A stretch of 64,000 nt of DNA from Saccharothrix sp. ALI-22-I (GCF_001984175.1 NZ_MTQP01000068.1:372001-436000), one strand, 5' to 3'. Shown: positions 54,564-63,326, counted from the stretch's first letter. The notes: generated by a model from the sequence alone, not told the origin. Made by a program: numbers and translations.

Positions 54564-54962
54564 GTGGTCGATTGGCGCACAAGGGCTTCCGCCCTCCTCC
54601 CCGAGCTGAGCGCCGTTGTCGAGCGCGAGTCCTGGTCCTGTCACGTGTTCCTGTCCGAGTTGTGGCAACTCGCACTGGAGGCGCACCGCGACGGCGACCG
54701 AGAAGTGCTCGGCCGCGTGTACGGGTTCGCGCACTGGTGCTTCCGGCAGCCGGAGCGGTTCCTGTCCGACGCGTCCGTGGTCAGCTTCTACGAGCACGTG
54801 TTCGACGAGTGGGAGCTGCGCGACGAGGTCGCGCCGTGGCTGCCCGCCGAGGTGGTCGACCGGGTCAGACCCCTGTGGGAGTGGCGCTGGTCGAAGGAGC
54901 GGTTGGCCGAGGTCGACCAGCTGTTGGCCGAGACCGGACCCCCGGGTCGAAACGCGGTTTGA
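54564..54962 (+). CDS. hypothetical helical protein
   Basis: The 132-residue soluble protein is alpha-helical and rich in Trp and Glu (RESWSCHVFLSELWQLALEA, FAHWCFRQPERFL, LWEWRWSKERLAEVDQLLAE). I recognise no domain. GTG 54564 gives VVDWRTRASALLPE. It stands alone between the sigma fusion gene, which points away from it, and the tRNA-Gly gene. Codon use is typical, so it is probably real. Confidence 0.65.
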   Translation: MVDWRTRASALLPELSAVVERESWSCHVFLSELWQLALEAHRDGDREVLGRVYGFAHWCFRQPERFLSDASVVSFYEHVFDEWELRDEVAPWLPAEVVDRVRPLWEWRWSKERLAEVDQLLAETGPPGRNAV

Positions 54963-54988
54963 CGGTCGGCTATAGTTCTACCCAACAG

Positions 54989-55061
54989 GCGGATGTAGCG
55001 CAGTTGGTAGCGCATCACCTTGCCAAGGTGAGGGTCGCGAGTTCGAGTCTCGTCATCCGCT
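54989..55061 (+). tRNA. tRNA-Gly (anticodon GCC)
   Basis: GCGGATG (54989-54995) pairs with CATCCGC (55054-55060) as the acceptor stem. The anticodon arm TCACC-TTGCCAA-GGTGA holds GCC at 55022-55024. The T arm contains TTCGAGT. The discriminator is T and CCA is not encoded. A TATAGT element at 54971-54976 could be its -10 box. Length 73 nt. Confidence 0.97.
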
Positions 55062-55067
55062 CTCCGC

Positions 55068-55099
55068 AAGGCCCCCGGTGTTCGCGCCGGGGGCCTTTT
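55068..55099 (+). terminator. rho-independent terminator after tRNA-Gly
   Basis: GGCCCCCGG (55070-55078) pairs with CCGGGGGCC (55087-55095) around an 8-base loop, followed by TTTT (55096-55099). The stem can be extended by A-T pairs. It is a clear intrinsic terminator, seven bases beyond the tRNA end. Confidence 0.9.
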
Positions 55100-55189
55100 G
55101 CACGTTCTGGGTCACTGGCCAAGGCGGTCCCCGGACCGGCCCGATAGGTTGACGGCGAAGGTTTTCCTCGTCGAAGACGGAGTTGCTAC

Positions 55190-55615
55190 ATGGCCACCAC
55201 TCGCAAGGCGACCACGCACTGGGAAGGCAACCTGCTGGAGGGCAAGGGCGCCGTCGCGCTGGAGTCGTCGGGCATCGGCACGTTCGACGTGAGCTGGCCG
55301 TCCCGGGCCGAGCAGGCGAACGGCAAGACCAGCCCGGAAGAGCTGATCGCCGCCGCGCACTCGTCGTGCTACTCGATGGCGCTGTCGCACGGCCTCGCGC
55401 AGGCGGGCACCCCGCCGCAGCAGGTCGACACCTCGGCCGAGGTGACGTTCCAGCCCGGTACCGGTATCACCGGCATCCACCTGACCGTCACCGCGATCGT
55501 GCCGGGTCTGGACGCCGAGGGCTTCGCGGCGGCTGCCGAGAACGCCAAGGCGAACTGCCCGGTCAGCCAGGCGTTGGCGGCCACGCCGATCACGCTCACG
55601 GCAACCCTGGGCTGA
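55190..55615 (+). CDS. osmC: OsmC family peroxiredoxin
   Basis: The 141-residue protein has the two redox cysteines in AAHSSCYSMALSHGLA and ANCPVSQALAATPI, and GTFDVSWPSR and TSPEELIAAA typical of OsmC. It reduces organic hydroperoxides with a thiol donor. Length and motifs match the OsmC rather than the Ohr subgroup. ATG 55190 is preceded by GGAGTTGC. It has its own promoter behind the tRNA terminator. Confidence 0.95.
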   Translation: MATTRKATTHWEGNLLEGKGAVALESSGIGTFDVSWPSRAEQANGKTSPEELIAAAHSSCYSMALSHGLAQAGTPPQQVDTSAEVTFQPGTGITGIHLTVTAIVPGLDAEGFAAAAENAKANCPVSQALAATPITLTATLG

Positions 55616-55724
55616 TCCACTGATGGGATGACTCCGGTGCCGGTCTGATACCCCAAAGTGTCAGGCCGGTACCAGATGTCCGGAAAGATTTGACCCAAAC
55701 GAGTGAGGCCGGTAGTCGTTGGGC

Positions 55725-56132
55725 ATGCGCACGGCGTGGGGTGGTTCCGGCAGACTTGCCTTCGGCGCCCTCGTCGGCGCGGCGGTGGCCGCACTCCTGG
55801 CGTCACAAGGGGCCATCACCAGGCCGCAGCAGGGCCGGTACCCGACGGACGGCGGTGACATCGTGGTCGTCAAGGGCAGCGAACAGCCGAGCCGGACGAT
55901 CACCGCGACCGGCACGACGGCGTTGAGCACCAGCTCCGCCGCCACGACAGCGACGACGACGTCGTCCTCCACGACCACCACAACGACGACGGCCACGACC
56001 ACCACCACGGCGGCCGTGACGACGACCACCACCGCGCGGCCGACCACCACCACTACCGTCCCGCGACCCACCACCACGGTGGTCACGACCACGACGACGA
56101 CCCGCAAGCAGTGCGGGCTCATCTTCTGCTGA
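55725..56132 (+). CDS. Thr-rich secreted or anchored low-complexity protein
   Basis: The 135-residue protein (starting MRTAWGGSGRLAFGALVGAA) has an N-terminal hydrophobic signal or anchor (about 8-28). A short spacer is followed by a run of about 65 Thr/Ser/Ala residues (mostly Thr) and a C-terminal KQCGLIFC. The repetitive codons suggest easy length change. The tail could be O-glycosylated and span the cell wall. The C-terminal Cys pair is notable. No family is recognised; ATG 55719 is an alternative start. Confidence 0.55.
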   Translation: MRTAWGGSGRLAFGALVGAAVAALLASQGAITRPQQGRYPTDGGDIVVVKGSEQPSRTITATGTTALSTSSAATTATTTSSSTTTTTTTATTTTTAAVTTTTTARPTTTTTVPRPTTTVVTTTTTTRKQCGLIFC

Positions 56133-56177
56133 TTCCCCGGCACTGGATCACCCAGCGTGCTTTGGCAAGATCGAGGC

Positions 56178-56885
56178 GTGACGTCCAGCCAGGTGCCCAC
56201 CCAGCCCCAGCGAAGCAACGACACCCCCACGGTCCGCATCCAGCCCGTCGCCGCCACGCCCGACCCCGGTTGGCCCACCACCGAACCGATGACCGCGACC
56301 AACCTCACGCCGGTCGCGGCGGTCACCACGAAGTTCGAGCCGGTGTCCCCGCCGCCCAACGGCCAGCTCCCGCCCGGAGCACCCGCCGGTTCTTCGAACG
56401 GCGCAGTCAACGGGGCGGTCAACGGCGCAGCGAACGGCACGCTGAACGGCACGGCCAACGGTGCACCCAACGGCACGGCCGCCGCCTCGAACGGCTCGAT
56501 CAGCAGCGCGCTCAACGGCACAGCCAACGGCTCGGTCAACGGCGCGCTTAACGGTGCACTCAACGGCGCGGCCACTACTCCCGGTCAGCTCCCGCCCCGG
56601 AACGGCGCTTCCACGGCCGGTATCCCCACGGCCCCCGGCCAGCCCGCTCCCGCGACGACCGCCGCACCCGCAGCCACCGTTCCCGCAGCCGGCGCCCCCA
56701 CGGCACCCGTTGCACCTGTTGCCGCCGCTCCCGCAGCTCCGGCGCCCGTTGGGCAGCCGACCGACGCCGCCGCTCCCCCCGCTCCCACGGCGGCCAAGCC
56801 GACGCCGGAGGCCGCGCCGCGCAGTCGGCTCAAGCGCATCGCACGCCGCATCGTCGGGCCCACGCTGCTCACCAAGAGGGGCTGA
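56178..56885 (+). CDS. Asn-Gly/Pro-Ala repeat protein
   Basis: The 235-residue protein is low-complexity throughout: an N-terminal Pro/Thr region, then 14 or so short NG repeats (NGAVNGAVNGAANGTLNGTA, about residues 74-130), then an Ala/Pro tail and a basic C-terminus (RSRLKRIARRIVGPTLLTKR). No membrane segment or signal peptide is visible. The repeats are built from 12-15 bp DNA units, so length may vary between strains. Function unknown. GTG 56178 starts VTSSQVPTQPQ, after an upstream run that lacks other good starts. Confidence 0.55.
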   Translation: MTSSQVPTQPQRSNDTPTVRIQPVAATPDPGWPTTEPMTATNLTPVAAVTTKFEPVSPPPNGQLPPGAPAGSSNGAVNGAVNGAANGTLNGTANGAPNGTAAASNGSISSALNGTANGSVNGALNGALNGAATTPGQLPPRNGASTAGIPTAPGQPAPATTAAPAATVPAAGAPTAPVAPVAAAPAAPAPVGQPTDAAAPPAPTAAKPTPEAAPRSRLKRIARRIVGPTLLTKRG

Positions 56886-56890
56886 CGGCC

Positions 56891-56923
56891 GGCCGGGCGG
56901 GTGTCAAGGACACCCGCCCGGCC
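56891..56923. terminator. long perfect hairpin downstream of the repeat-protein gene
   Basis: GGCCGGGCGGGTGTC (56891-56905) pairs perfectly with GACACCCGCCCGGCC (56909-56923) over 15 bp with an AAG loop. It lies directly after the repeat-protein stop and before the converging GH6 gene. Likely bidirectional terminator, without a T tract. Confidence 0.75.
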
Positions 56924-56931
56924 GTCAACAC

Positions 56932-57018
56932 ATCAGTTACTTCAGCACCCCGGTGAGTCAAAGCACCCCAATACGTCAGTAACTCAGCACATCCGTCACC
57001 CAGTAACCCAGTAACTCA
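56932..57018. repeat. array of CAGTAAC-type short repeats
   Basis: Copies of CAGTAACTCAG, CAGTAACCCAG and related CAGTTACTTCAG are interspersed with CACCCC. The array lies between the hairpin and the end of the GH6 gene and reaches its stop codon (57016-57018). The repeats are short and imperfect. They look like replication slippage, not a regulatory array. Confidence 0.5.
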
Positions 57019-57957
57019 GTAGCCGAACACCAACCGGAAGGCGATCTCCGGGTCGAACTGGCCGGCGGGCGTGTTCGGCGCCGTGCCGCAGTTGCCGTCG
57101 GAGTCACCGGGGACCTTCACCCACAGCAGCATCTCGGCGCCGCCACCGGTCTGGGCGGTCGTGCCGAGCTTGCGCTGGCCGGGGTTGCACCACTCGCCGT
57201 TGGAGCCGTTGCCGTTGCGGCTCGTGTCGATGACGAACGTCTTCGAGTAACCGGGCAGGGACCCGTTCACGGCGTTGCCGTACGTCACCGTCTCCGCGGT
57301 CGTGTGGTAGTTGGAGACGTTGATCGCGAACCCGCGGACGTTCTGCACACCCGCCGCGTTCAACCGGCTCGCCATGGTGTTCGCCGCCACCCAACGGGCG
57401 TTTCCGGCGTCCAGGTAGGCCCACGTGTTGGGCGCGCGGTCGCGGAACTGCTCGGTGGCATAGCGGATCATCGCGTTGCGCGCGGTGACCGCTTCGGGCG
57501 TCATGCAGTTGAAGTCGGCGAGCGAGTCGGGCTCGATGACCACGACGGCGGGCCGGGTGCCGATGGCGCCGGCGAAGTTCGAGATCCAGGTCCGGTAGGC
57601 CTCGGGCGATCCCGCACCGCCACCGGAATGCCCACCACAGGCGTCCCGGCCGGGGATGTTGTACGCCACCAGGACGGGCAACTTGTCGGCCGCGTCGGCG
57701 GCGCCGACATAGCCGCCGACGGCCGAGCCGATGTCACCGCTCCAACTGCCGAACCATCTCGCCATCGGCTTGGTGGAGATGGACGCCCGGATGTCGGGCA
57801 TGCGGCCGTCGGTGGGGTGTTCGCGCACCCACACGGCGGGGTTCGAGTTCGGGTCCACGTAGAAACCGCTGGTCATCCCGATGGGGCTGGCGGCATTTGC
57901 CTGCCCCGGGACGACCAGTGCCGCGAGCAGGGCTAGCACTGTTGCGGTCAAGCGCAT
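57016..57957 (-). CDS. secreted glycoside hydrolase family 6 (endo- or exo-cellulase)
   Basis: The 313-residue precursor has a signal peptide ending GQANAA and a compact GH6 catalytic domain. VLVAYNIPGRDACGGHSGGG contains the general acid Asp of the PGRD motif. VVIEPDSLADFNC and the later WVKVPGDSDGNCG are GH6 signatures. No carbohydrate-binding module is fused, unlike many cellulases, so it probably attacks soluble or amorphous beta-1,4-glucan. GTCAATGCGC with GGGAGG upstream fixes ATG 57955-57957. It stands alone. Confidence 0.95.
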   Translation of the reverse strand: MRLTATVLALLAALVVPGQANAASPIGMTSGFYVDPNSNPAVWVREHPTDGRMPDIRASISTKPMARWFGSWSGDIGSAVGGYVGAADAADKLPVLVAYNIPGRDACGGHSGGGAGSPEAYRTWISNFAGAIGTRPAVVVIEPDSLADFNCMTPEAVTARNAMIRYATEQFRDRAPNTWAYLDAGNARWVAANTMASRLNAAGVQNVRGFAINVSNYHTTAETVTYGNAVNGSLPGYSKTFVIDTSRNGNGSNGEWCNPGQRKLGTTAQTGGGAEMLLWVKVPGDSDGNCGTAPNTPAGQFDPEIAFRLVFGY

Positions 57958-58223
57958 TGACGATCCTCCCAGTTCCTGATGAGAACAGGACGACGAGAAC
58001 GTGCAACTCAACATAAACCAGTTGCGTCAAAAGTTCACCGAGAAGCGCGCCACCAGGCATTACGGGACGGTTGCGCAAACAACTCCCAAGCCCCTTCAGT
58101 ATCGCCACGGCTTCACGCACGACCGTTCAGACCAGGCCTGCTACCGCCGCGCGGACGAACAATAAGTCGCCCGAAAGCGTCCCGTTGCTCTCCTCGCGGA
58201 AGCCCGAAGCCGCCGCCGGAGTG

Positions 58224-58829
58224 CTAGTCGACGGCGATTGTTCGAGTGGTCAGATCGTCGTCCGTGATGGGGCGGACCGCTCGGCAGGGCGTCCCGACCG
58301 CGACCACCATGGGCGGGATATCCCTGCTGACGACGCTGCCGGCGCCGATGACCGATCCGTAGCCGATACGGACTCCCGGTAGGACGACGACGTTGCTGCC
58401 GATCCACACCTTGTCCTCGATGACGATCGGTTCCGAGAACCGCGCGAAGTCGACGCGACGCGCCGGGTGGACCGGGTGCCCCGTCGTCGTGAGCGTCACG
58501 TTGGGGGCGATCATGACGTCATCCCCGATGCGGATATCGACATCGTCGACGAATGCCAGGTTGACGTTCCCGAAGAAGTCATTGCCGATGTGGACGTTGC
58601 TGCCGAAGCCGGCGCTGAACGGCGAATGCAGCACGGTGCGCTCGCCAACCGACCCCAGGATCGCGACAAGCAGCGACCTGCGCGTGTCAGCGTCGCTCGG
58701 CGGGGTGCGGTTGTACTCGAAGATGAGATCGGTTCGTCGCCGCGGAGCCTGGAACGCTGCCTCGGACTCGGTGTAGACGAGCCCTCGCCGAATTCGGTCC
58801 AAGACATCTTGCTCGTCACTCCCCGGCAC
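58224..58829 (-). CDS. hexapeptide-repeat sugar O-acetyltransferase (maltose acetyltransferase type)
   Basis: The 201-residue protein has left-handed beta-helix repeats in the second half: NVHIGNDFFGNVNLAFVDDV, IRIGDDVMIAPNVTLTTTGH and KVWIGSNVVVLPGVRIGYGS. TTTGHPVHPARR contains the catalytic His. It transfers acetyl groups from acetyl-CoA to sugars or lipo-oligosaccharides. N-terminal residues 1-60 match the MAT/GAT family cap. Monocistronic. Upstream gap 58830-59181 holds no convincing gene. Confidence 0.9.
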   Translation of the reverse strand: MPGSDEQDVLDRIRRGLVYTESEAAFQAPRRRTDLIFEYNRTPPSDADTRRSLLVAILGSVGERTVLHSPFSAGFGSNVHIGNDFFGNVNLAFVDDVDIRIGDDVMIAPNVTLTTTGHPVHPARRVDFARFSEPIVIEDKVWIGSNVVVLPGVRIGYGSVIGAGSVVSRDIPPMVVAVGTPCRAVRPITDDDLTTRTIAVD

Positions 58830-59181
58830 GTCAGCGCTCCCCCTCCGCTCAATCGGACCCGACCCGACTGGGGACCCGGTTCAGACGCCGAGCATACGCA
58901 CCGCCCGCCCTCGACAGAGTTTGTCCGGGGGATACGAATGCCGAAAAAGAGGCGGCCAGGAAGAAGCACCGGCCCGCGAAGGGCGTGGATTTCGAACGCC
59001 GCGCGAGCGGGATGCTCCGACCGGCGATGGTGGGACGTCCGCGGGTGACAAACCGCGAGGCGGCCAGGCCGAAGACCTCGGTGACCAGCCCACGACGTCA
59101 GTCTTCCGGGGGCGGTGGGGTCGATCCGGGTTGCGATACACCAGGATTGCATCACCCGGTCGAGTGAGGGACGAGGTCGCG
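58830..59181. other. 352-bp intergenic region, no clear gene
   Basis: This contains divergent upstream regions for the acetyltransferase (minus strand) and the SHOCT-like membrane gene (plus strand). A short ATG frame (58938, MPKKRRPGRS onwards, 36 codons) is basic and shows no further support. Base composition is a little lower in GC around 58920-58950. No palindrome or terminator was recognised. Confidence 0.4.
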
Positions 59182-60000
59182 ATGGACTGGCAGGACACGT
59201 TGAGACGCCTGGACGCCGAGTTGGCGTCGGGCCGGATCTCGCCCGCCGAGCACACCAAGCGGCGGGATCAGGTGCTCGCCGAGGCGGCGTCCGGTCGGTC
59301 CGCCCGGTCGGAGGACCCCGACGCGACCCAGGTCATCCACGTCGCGCCGCCGCGGCACCCCCAGTGGGAGCCCCAGCAGCGCCCGCCGTCGCTGGACGGC
59401 GTCGCCGTGTTCGCCACCGCCCGCAAACCCCGCCGCAAGAGGTCGGCCCTGGTGGTCCTGGTCGTGCTCGCCCTGACGGCCGGGGGTGTCTGGTGGTTCG
59501 CCGCCGGAATGGGCCGCACCGGGGACGCCGCGTCCCCGCCCACGACGACCACCACCCGAGCCCAGCCGACGATCCCCCAACTGCCCGGCACGAAGGGCAC
59601 GCAGGGTCCGGTCCTCGGCGTGGACGAGGCCGTTCAGTCGAAGCTGCTCGCCAAGGACGAGGCGGACATCCTCAAGGGCAACGGGGTGACCGAGATCCTG
59701 TTCTCCAGCGCCACCGCGGCCCGCACGTCGTTCGCCGTCGTGGTCGCGCGCACCCCGTCGGCAGAGGTGGCCGACCGGGTCGCCGACGGTCTCGTCGCGT
59801 ACCTGGTCGCGGCCGGCTACACCGAGACCCCCGAGCACCACCTCACGAAAACGTCCCCGCAGAACACCGTGCTGCGCGTGGTCTACCGGTCGGGCGACGC
59901 GGTGGTCCGCGTCGGCGCGGCGCAGGCGGGCGGCGAAGCGCCGACCGCGGACCTGGACCAGGCGCTGAAGACGATCCGCGAGGCGTTCCCCGAGAACTAG
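59182..60000 (+). CDS. SHOCT-like membrane-anchored protein (first paralogue)
   Basis: The 272-residue protein starts with a short SHOCT-like helix pair (MDWQDTLRRLDAELASGRIS, then PAEHTKRRDQVLAEA), a linker, one membrane helix (about 92-112) and an extracellular domain (about 130-272). The 61259-62425 product has the same order and a related N-terminus (MTWQEQLQQLDAALAAGKIS-like). They are paralogues on either side of the acyltransferase gene. The extracellular part (for example VGAAQAGGEAPTADLDQALK) is of unknown function. The stop overlaps the acyltransferase stop from the opposite strand. Confidence 0.8.
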   Translation: MDWQDTLRRLDAELASGRISPAEHTKRRDQVLAEAASGRSARSEDPDATQVIHVAPPRHPQWEPQQRPPSLDGVAVFATARKPRRKRSALVVLVVLALTAGGVWWFAAGMGRTGDAASPPTTTTTRAQPTIPQLPGTKGTQGPVLGVDEAVQSKLLAKDEADILKGNGVTEILFSSATAARTSFAVVVARTPSAEVADRVADGLVAYLVAAGYTETPEHHLTKTSPQNTVLRVVYRSGDAVVRVGAAQAGGEAPTADLDQALKTIREAFPEN

Positions 60001-61145
60001 GGGGTCTGACGCGCCCCCGCCGGCACCGGCTCCTCGACCGCGGGCGGCGGCTCCTCCCGCTTGGGCGGGCGCCGCCGCAGCAGGACCTTCCGCAGCTTCA
60101 TCCCGGGCGATTCCACCAGGTGCCACGACAGCATCCCGAGCACGAACGCGATGGGCACCGAGAACAGCGCGACGAGCCATTTCGAGTCGACACCCAGGTG
60201 CACCACGAATTGCTCGGTCGGGAACCCGTACAGGTACACGCCGTAGCTCGACATGGTCAGCGCGGACGGCAGCCACAGCTTCCGCGGCAACAGCGTGCCG
60301 ATCGCCAACACGATGTAGGGGACCGTCACCAGTCGAGTGACCTCGGTCATGGCCGAGGCGTGCATCACGTACTCGACCGCGACGCACACCACCACGCCGA
60401 ACCAGCTGTAGCGGATCTTGTCGCGGTACAGGTAGGCCAGCATGCCGACGCAGTACACCGCCAGGTACTGCACCAGGGGCACGGTCGGCACCATCAGCAG
60501 CACCTTGGGCAGCACGAGCTGCTTGGTCAGCAGCCGCTGGAACACCACGGCCAGCGCGAACGCCGCGGCCAGCACCATCCACCGCCGCTTGACCGCCCCG
60601 AGCAGCCCGAACACCGCGATCAGCACATAGCCCAGCACCTCGACCGGCAGGCTCCACAGGGAGCCGTTGACCGCGTTGGGGTACGGGTTGTCGGCGAACA
60701 CGCCCGGCAGCACGTACTGCTGCGGGAAGACCTGGAGGTTCCTGGTGATGAAGGTCCACGTGTTGGGGTGGTCGAAGTACGCGCCGGTCGACAGCGTGGT
60801 CACCACCGGCCCGAGGACCAACGCGCTCAGGCACACCACGACCACCAGGCCCGGCATGATCCGCAACGCGCGCTTGACCGCGAACCGCCACAGGTGCGGA
60901 TCGCGTTCCCAGCTGCGGATCACCAGGAACCCGCTCATCGCCATGAACGCGGATACCGTCACCGCACCCAAATCGACACCGAATCGAGTCGGGAGAATGC
61001 TCCCGCCGGACTTGGTCAGCGGCGCGGCGTGATCGATGATGACGAAGAAGGCAGCGATCAGACGAACGGTGCCGAATCCGTCGACGGCCTTCTTGCGTCC
61101 GTTCGGCGCAATCGGCCCAGAACGCCAACGCCCCCAGATGGACAC
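59997..61145 (-). CDS. acyltransferase 3 family membrane protein
   Basis: The 382-residue protein has ten to eleven membrane helices and the acyltransferase-3 motifs: RLIAAFFVIIDHAAPL (catalytic His), VTVSAFMAMSGFLVIRSWER (active-site region with the SGF/FLV and Arg) and YGVYLYGFPTEQF near the end. It O-acylates cell-surface polysaccharides or lipids. GTG 61143-61145 follows a strong GGAGGAGGT site. It converges on the first SHOCT-like gene with the two stop codons overlapping (CTAG). The downstream neighbour is a GT2 gene, so cell-surface glycan synthesis is a likely shared theme. Confidence 0.9.
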   Translation of the reverse strand: MSIWGRWRSGPIAPNGRKKAVDGFGTVRLIAAFFVIIDHAAPLTKSGGSILPTRFGVDLGAVTVSAFMAMSGFLVIRSWERDPHLWRFAVKRALRIMPGLVVVVCLSALVLGPVVTTLSTGAYFDHPNTWTFITRNLQVFPQQYVLPGVFADNPYPNAVNGSLWSLPVEVLGYVLIAVFGLLGAVKRRWMVLAAAFALAVVFQRLLTKQLVLPKVLLMVPTVPLVQYLAVYCVGMLAYLYRDKIRYSWFGVVVCVAVEYVMHASAMTEVTRLVTVPYIVLAIGTLLPRKLWLPSALTMSSYGVYLYGFPTEQFVVHLGVDSKWLVALFSVPIAFVLGMLSWHLVESPGMKLRKVLLRRRPPKREEPPPAVEEPVPAGARQTP

Positions 61146-61258
61146 CGCTACCTCCTCCGGCCGACCCGCGGTCGGCGGACCGTAGGATAAGCGAACCGCG
61201 AGGGTCGCCGGGGTTCTTCCGTGCGCACGGGCGGAAACGATCAAGAGGGAGGACTGCG

Positions 61259-62425
61259 GTGACCTGGCAGGAGCAGCTCCAACAGCTCGACGCAGCGCTT
61301 GCCGCGGGCAAGATCTCCGCGGAAGACTACCGACGTCAACGCGACGAGCTGTTGTCCAACGCGCAGAGCGGCGGCGCCGCCCAGGCGCCCCAGGCGGGGC
61401 CGAACTCGGACCCGTTCCCGGCGCCGTTCAAGTGGAGCGCGCAGCGCCCGTCGGGACAGCCGCAGCAGCAGCCTACGTCGGAGTCGACCCAGTTCATCCG
61501 GCCCGCCACCCCGCCCGGTGAGGCGGACCGCACCCAGGTGGTGCCCAACGCCGGCCCCCAGGCCGACCGCACCCAGGTCGTGCCGAACGCCGACCGCACC
61601 CAGGTCGTCGGCCCCCAGCAGGGTCAGCAGCCGGGCCAGCAGTGGCCGCAGGGTCCGCAGGGTCCACAGGGTCCGCAGCAGGGTGGCTGGTCGCAGGGCC
61701 AGGACGCCTACTCGCCGCCGTGGGGCGGTGACTCGGACTTCCAGGCCGGGCAGTGGAGCGGTTTCAACACCCAGGGCCCAGAGGTCTTCGACGAGTCCGG
61801 CAAGTCCGGCAAGGGCAAGATCATCGCCGTGGCGGCGGTCGTGGTCGTGCTGCTGGTCGCGGCGGGCCTGTACTTCTTCGTGCTCAAGCCGGGGTCCGGC
61901 GGCACGGTGGCCACCAACACGTCGTCGGCGGCGGCCCCCACGACGACCACCAAGAAGAAGCCCGACCCGTTCGGCACGCTGATCGTGCCCGAGGGCCGCA
62001 CGTCCGGTCCGAAGACCTACGACGCCGAACAGCTGGCGACCGTCAAGCCGCTCCCGACGCCGGACCTCGTGGTGCTCAAGCAGGCGGGCACGACCGAGGC
62101 GCGCTCGGTGATCGTGGTGGAGAACGAGGTCACCACCAGCATGTGGGCGTTCAAGTCCGCCGACCCGTCGGCCCTGCTCACCTCGCTGACCACGGACCAG
62201 AAGCGGTTCGGCTTCATCGAGGACACCACGGGCACCGCGGCTGTCCCGGTCTACAAGTCGACGCAGACCAGCGGCAGCAAGACCATCACCGTGTTCCGCA
62301 CGCACTACGTCACCGACGACGAGGTGATCCGGGTCGAGGTGTTCGCCGCCGACGAGGCCTCCGCGAAGGAGCGCTTCGACGCGGTGCTGGCCGAGCAGCT
62401 CGAACACCAGGCGCCGAAGAAGTGA
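61259..62425 (+). CDS. SHOCT-like membrane-anchored protein (second paralogue)
   Basis: The 388-residue protein has the SHOCT-like N-terminus (1-38), a Gln/Pro-rich disordered segment with short repeats such as DRTQVVPNA (about 90-150), a membrane helix (about 183-204) and an extracellular domain (about 235-388, TYDAEQLATVKPLPTPDLVV). Its N- and C-terminal parts resemble the 59182-60000 product. The GTG stop overlap with the GT2 gene (GTGA) shows translational coupling. Function unknown; possible cell-envelope sensor or scaffold. Confidence 0.8.
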   Translation: MTWQEQLQQLDAALAAGKISAEDYRRQRDELLSNAQSGGAAQAPQAGPNSDPFPAPFKWSAQRPSGQPQQQPTSESTQFIRPATPPGEADRTQVVPNAGPQADRTQVVPNADRTQVVGPQQGQQPGQQWPQGPQGPQGPQQGGWSQGQDAYSPPWGGDSDFQAGQWSGFNTQGPEVFDESGKSGKGKIIAVAAVVVVLLVAAGLYFFVLKPGSGGTVATNTSSAAAPTTTTKKKPDPFGTLIVPEGRTSGPKTYDAEQLATVKPLPTPDLVVLKQAGTTEARSVIVVENEVTTSMWAFKSADPSALLTSLTTDQKRFGFIEDTTGTAAVPVYKSTQTSGSKTITVFRTHYVTDDEVIRVEVFAADEASAKERFDAVLAEQLEHQAPKK

Positions 62426-63315
62426 CGGTTCCCCGGACGCTGCGCGTCGCGATCGTGCTGTACCACAACCCGCTCGCCGAGATCTGGCGTTGCGTCCGCG
62501 CGCTGAACCGCGCCGCGGAGATCGCGATCGCCGACACCGGCCTGGAGTCGGTGGCGATCGCGATCGGCGACTGCTCGGACGCGCCGCTCATCAGCGACAC
62601 CGAAGTGCGGAACCTGCAGTCGAGCGTGGGCGAGGGCGTGTCGCTGGACTACCGGTGGTTCGGCGTCAACCTCGGGCACAGCGCGGGCAGCAACGCGCTG
62701 GCCGAGGACGCGGCCGAGGACGCCGTGCTGTTCCTGAACCCGGACAGCTACGTGGCGCCGACGCTGCTGCGGCACCTGCTGGACTCGTTGCGCGATCCCG
62801 CGGTCGCGGCGGCGGACGCCCGGCAGATCCCGTGCGAGCACCCGAAGCACTTCGACCCGCGCAGCGGCGACCAGAGCTGGGCCAGCGGCGCGTGCCTGCT
62901 GGTGCGGACGCCCGCGTTCCACGCGGTCGGCGGGTTCGACGCCGAATGGTTCCCCTCCTACGTCAACGACGTGGACCTGAGTTGGCGCATCCGGCTGCGC
63001 GGCGCCCGCGTGGTGCACCAGCCGCGCGCGGTGCTGTTCCACGACAAGCGCCTGGACGCCTCGGCGCAGGTGCGCACCACCGCGATCGAACCGTACGAGG
63101 GCATCCTGGGCAGGCTGATGCTGGCGACCAGGTACGGCAGGCCGGACATCGTCACCGAGACCGTCGACGTGATGCGCGTGCACGGCAGCGAAGAGCAGCG
63201 GCGGGCGTTGGAGGAGTTCGAGCGCAGGCGCGCGGCCGACCGCCTGCCCGTCCCGGTGCCGGCCGACGGGGTGGCGGAGTTCATCGCCGGCGAGTACGGC
63301 CGACGCCGATTCTGA
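62422..63315 (+). CDS. family 2 glycosyltransferase (rhamnosyltransferase-like)
   Basis: The 297-residue enzyme has the GT2 A-fold: LRVAIVLYHNPLAEIWRCVR, GHSAGSNALAEDAAEDAVLF and LNPDSYV (a DxD-like motif replaced by NPDSY, as in WbbL-type enzymes). Then come ASGACLLVRTPAFHAVGGFD and VDLSWRIRLRGARVVHQP (catalytic base region). These features fit rhamnosyl or related transferases for cell-wall polysaccharide. No membrane segment. Coupled to the SHOCT-like membrane protein upstream and followed by a methyltransferase after 11 bp. Confidence 0.9.
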   Translation: MTVPRTLRVAIVLYHNPLAEIWRCVRALNRAAEIAIADTGLESVAIAIGDCSDAPLISDTEVRNLQSSVGEGVSLDYRWFGVNLGHSAGSNALAEDAAEDAVLFLNPDSYVAPTLLRHLLDSLRDPAVAAADARQIPCEHPKHFDPRSGDQSWASGACLLVRTPAFHAVGGFDAEWFPSYVNDVDLSWRIRLRGARVVHQPRAVLFHDKRLDASAQVRTTAIEPYEGILGRLMLATRYGRPDIVTETVDVMRVHGSEEQRRALEEFERRRAADRLPVPVPADGVAEFIAGEYGRRRF

Positions 63316-63326
63316 GGAACGGGCAC

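Noticed and set aside
58938..59048. Small basic ORF beginning MPKKRRPGRS
   Set aside because: No ribosome site, neighbour coupling or recognisable family; composition alone does not support it.
59152..61311. Minus-strand frame of about 719 codons across the SHOCT-like and acyltransferase genes
   Set aside because: It is in a different frame from the real acyltransferase gene and has an Arg/Ala/Gly composition; the motifs lie in the 59997-61145 frame.
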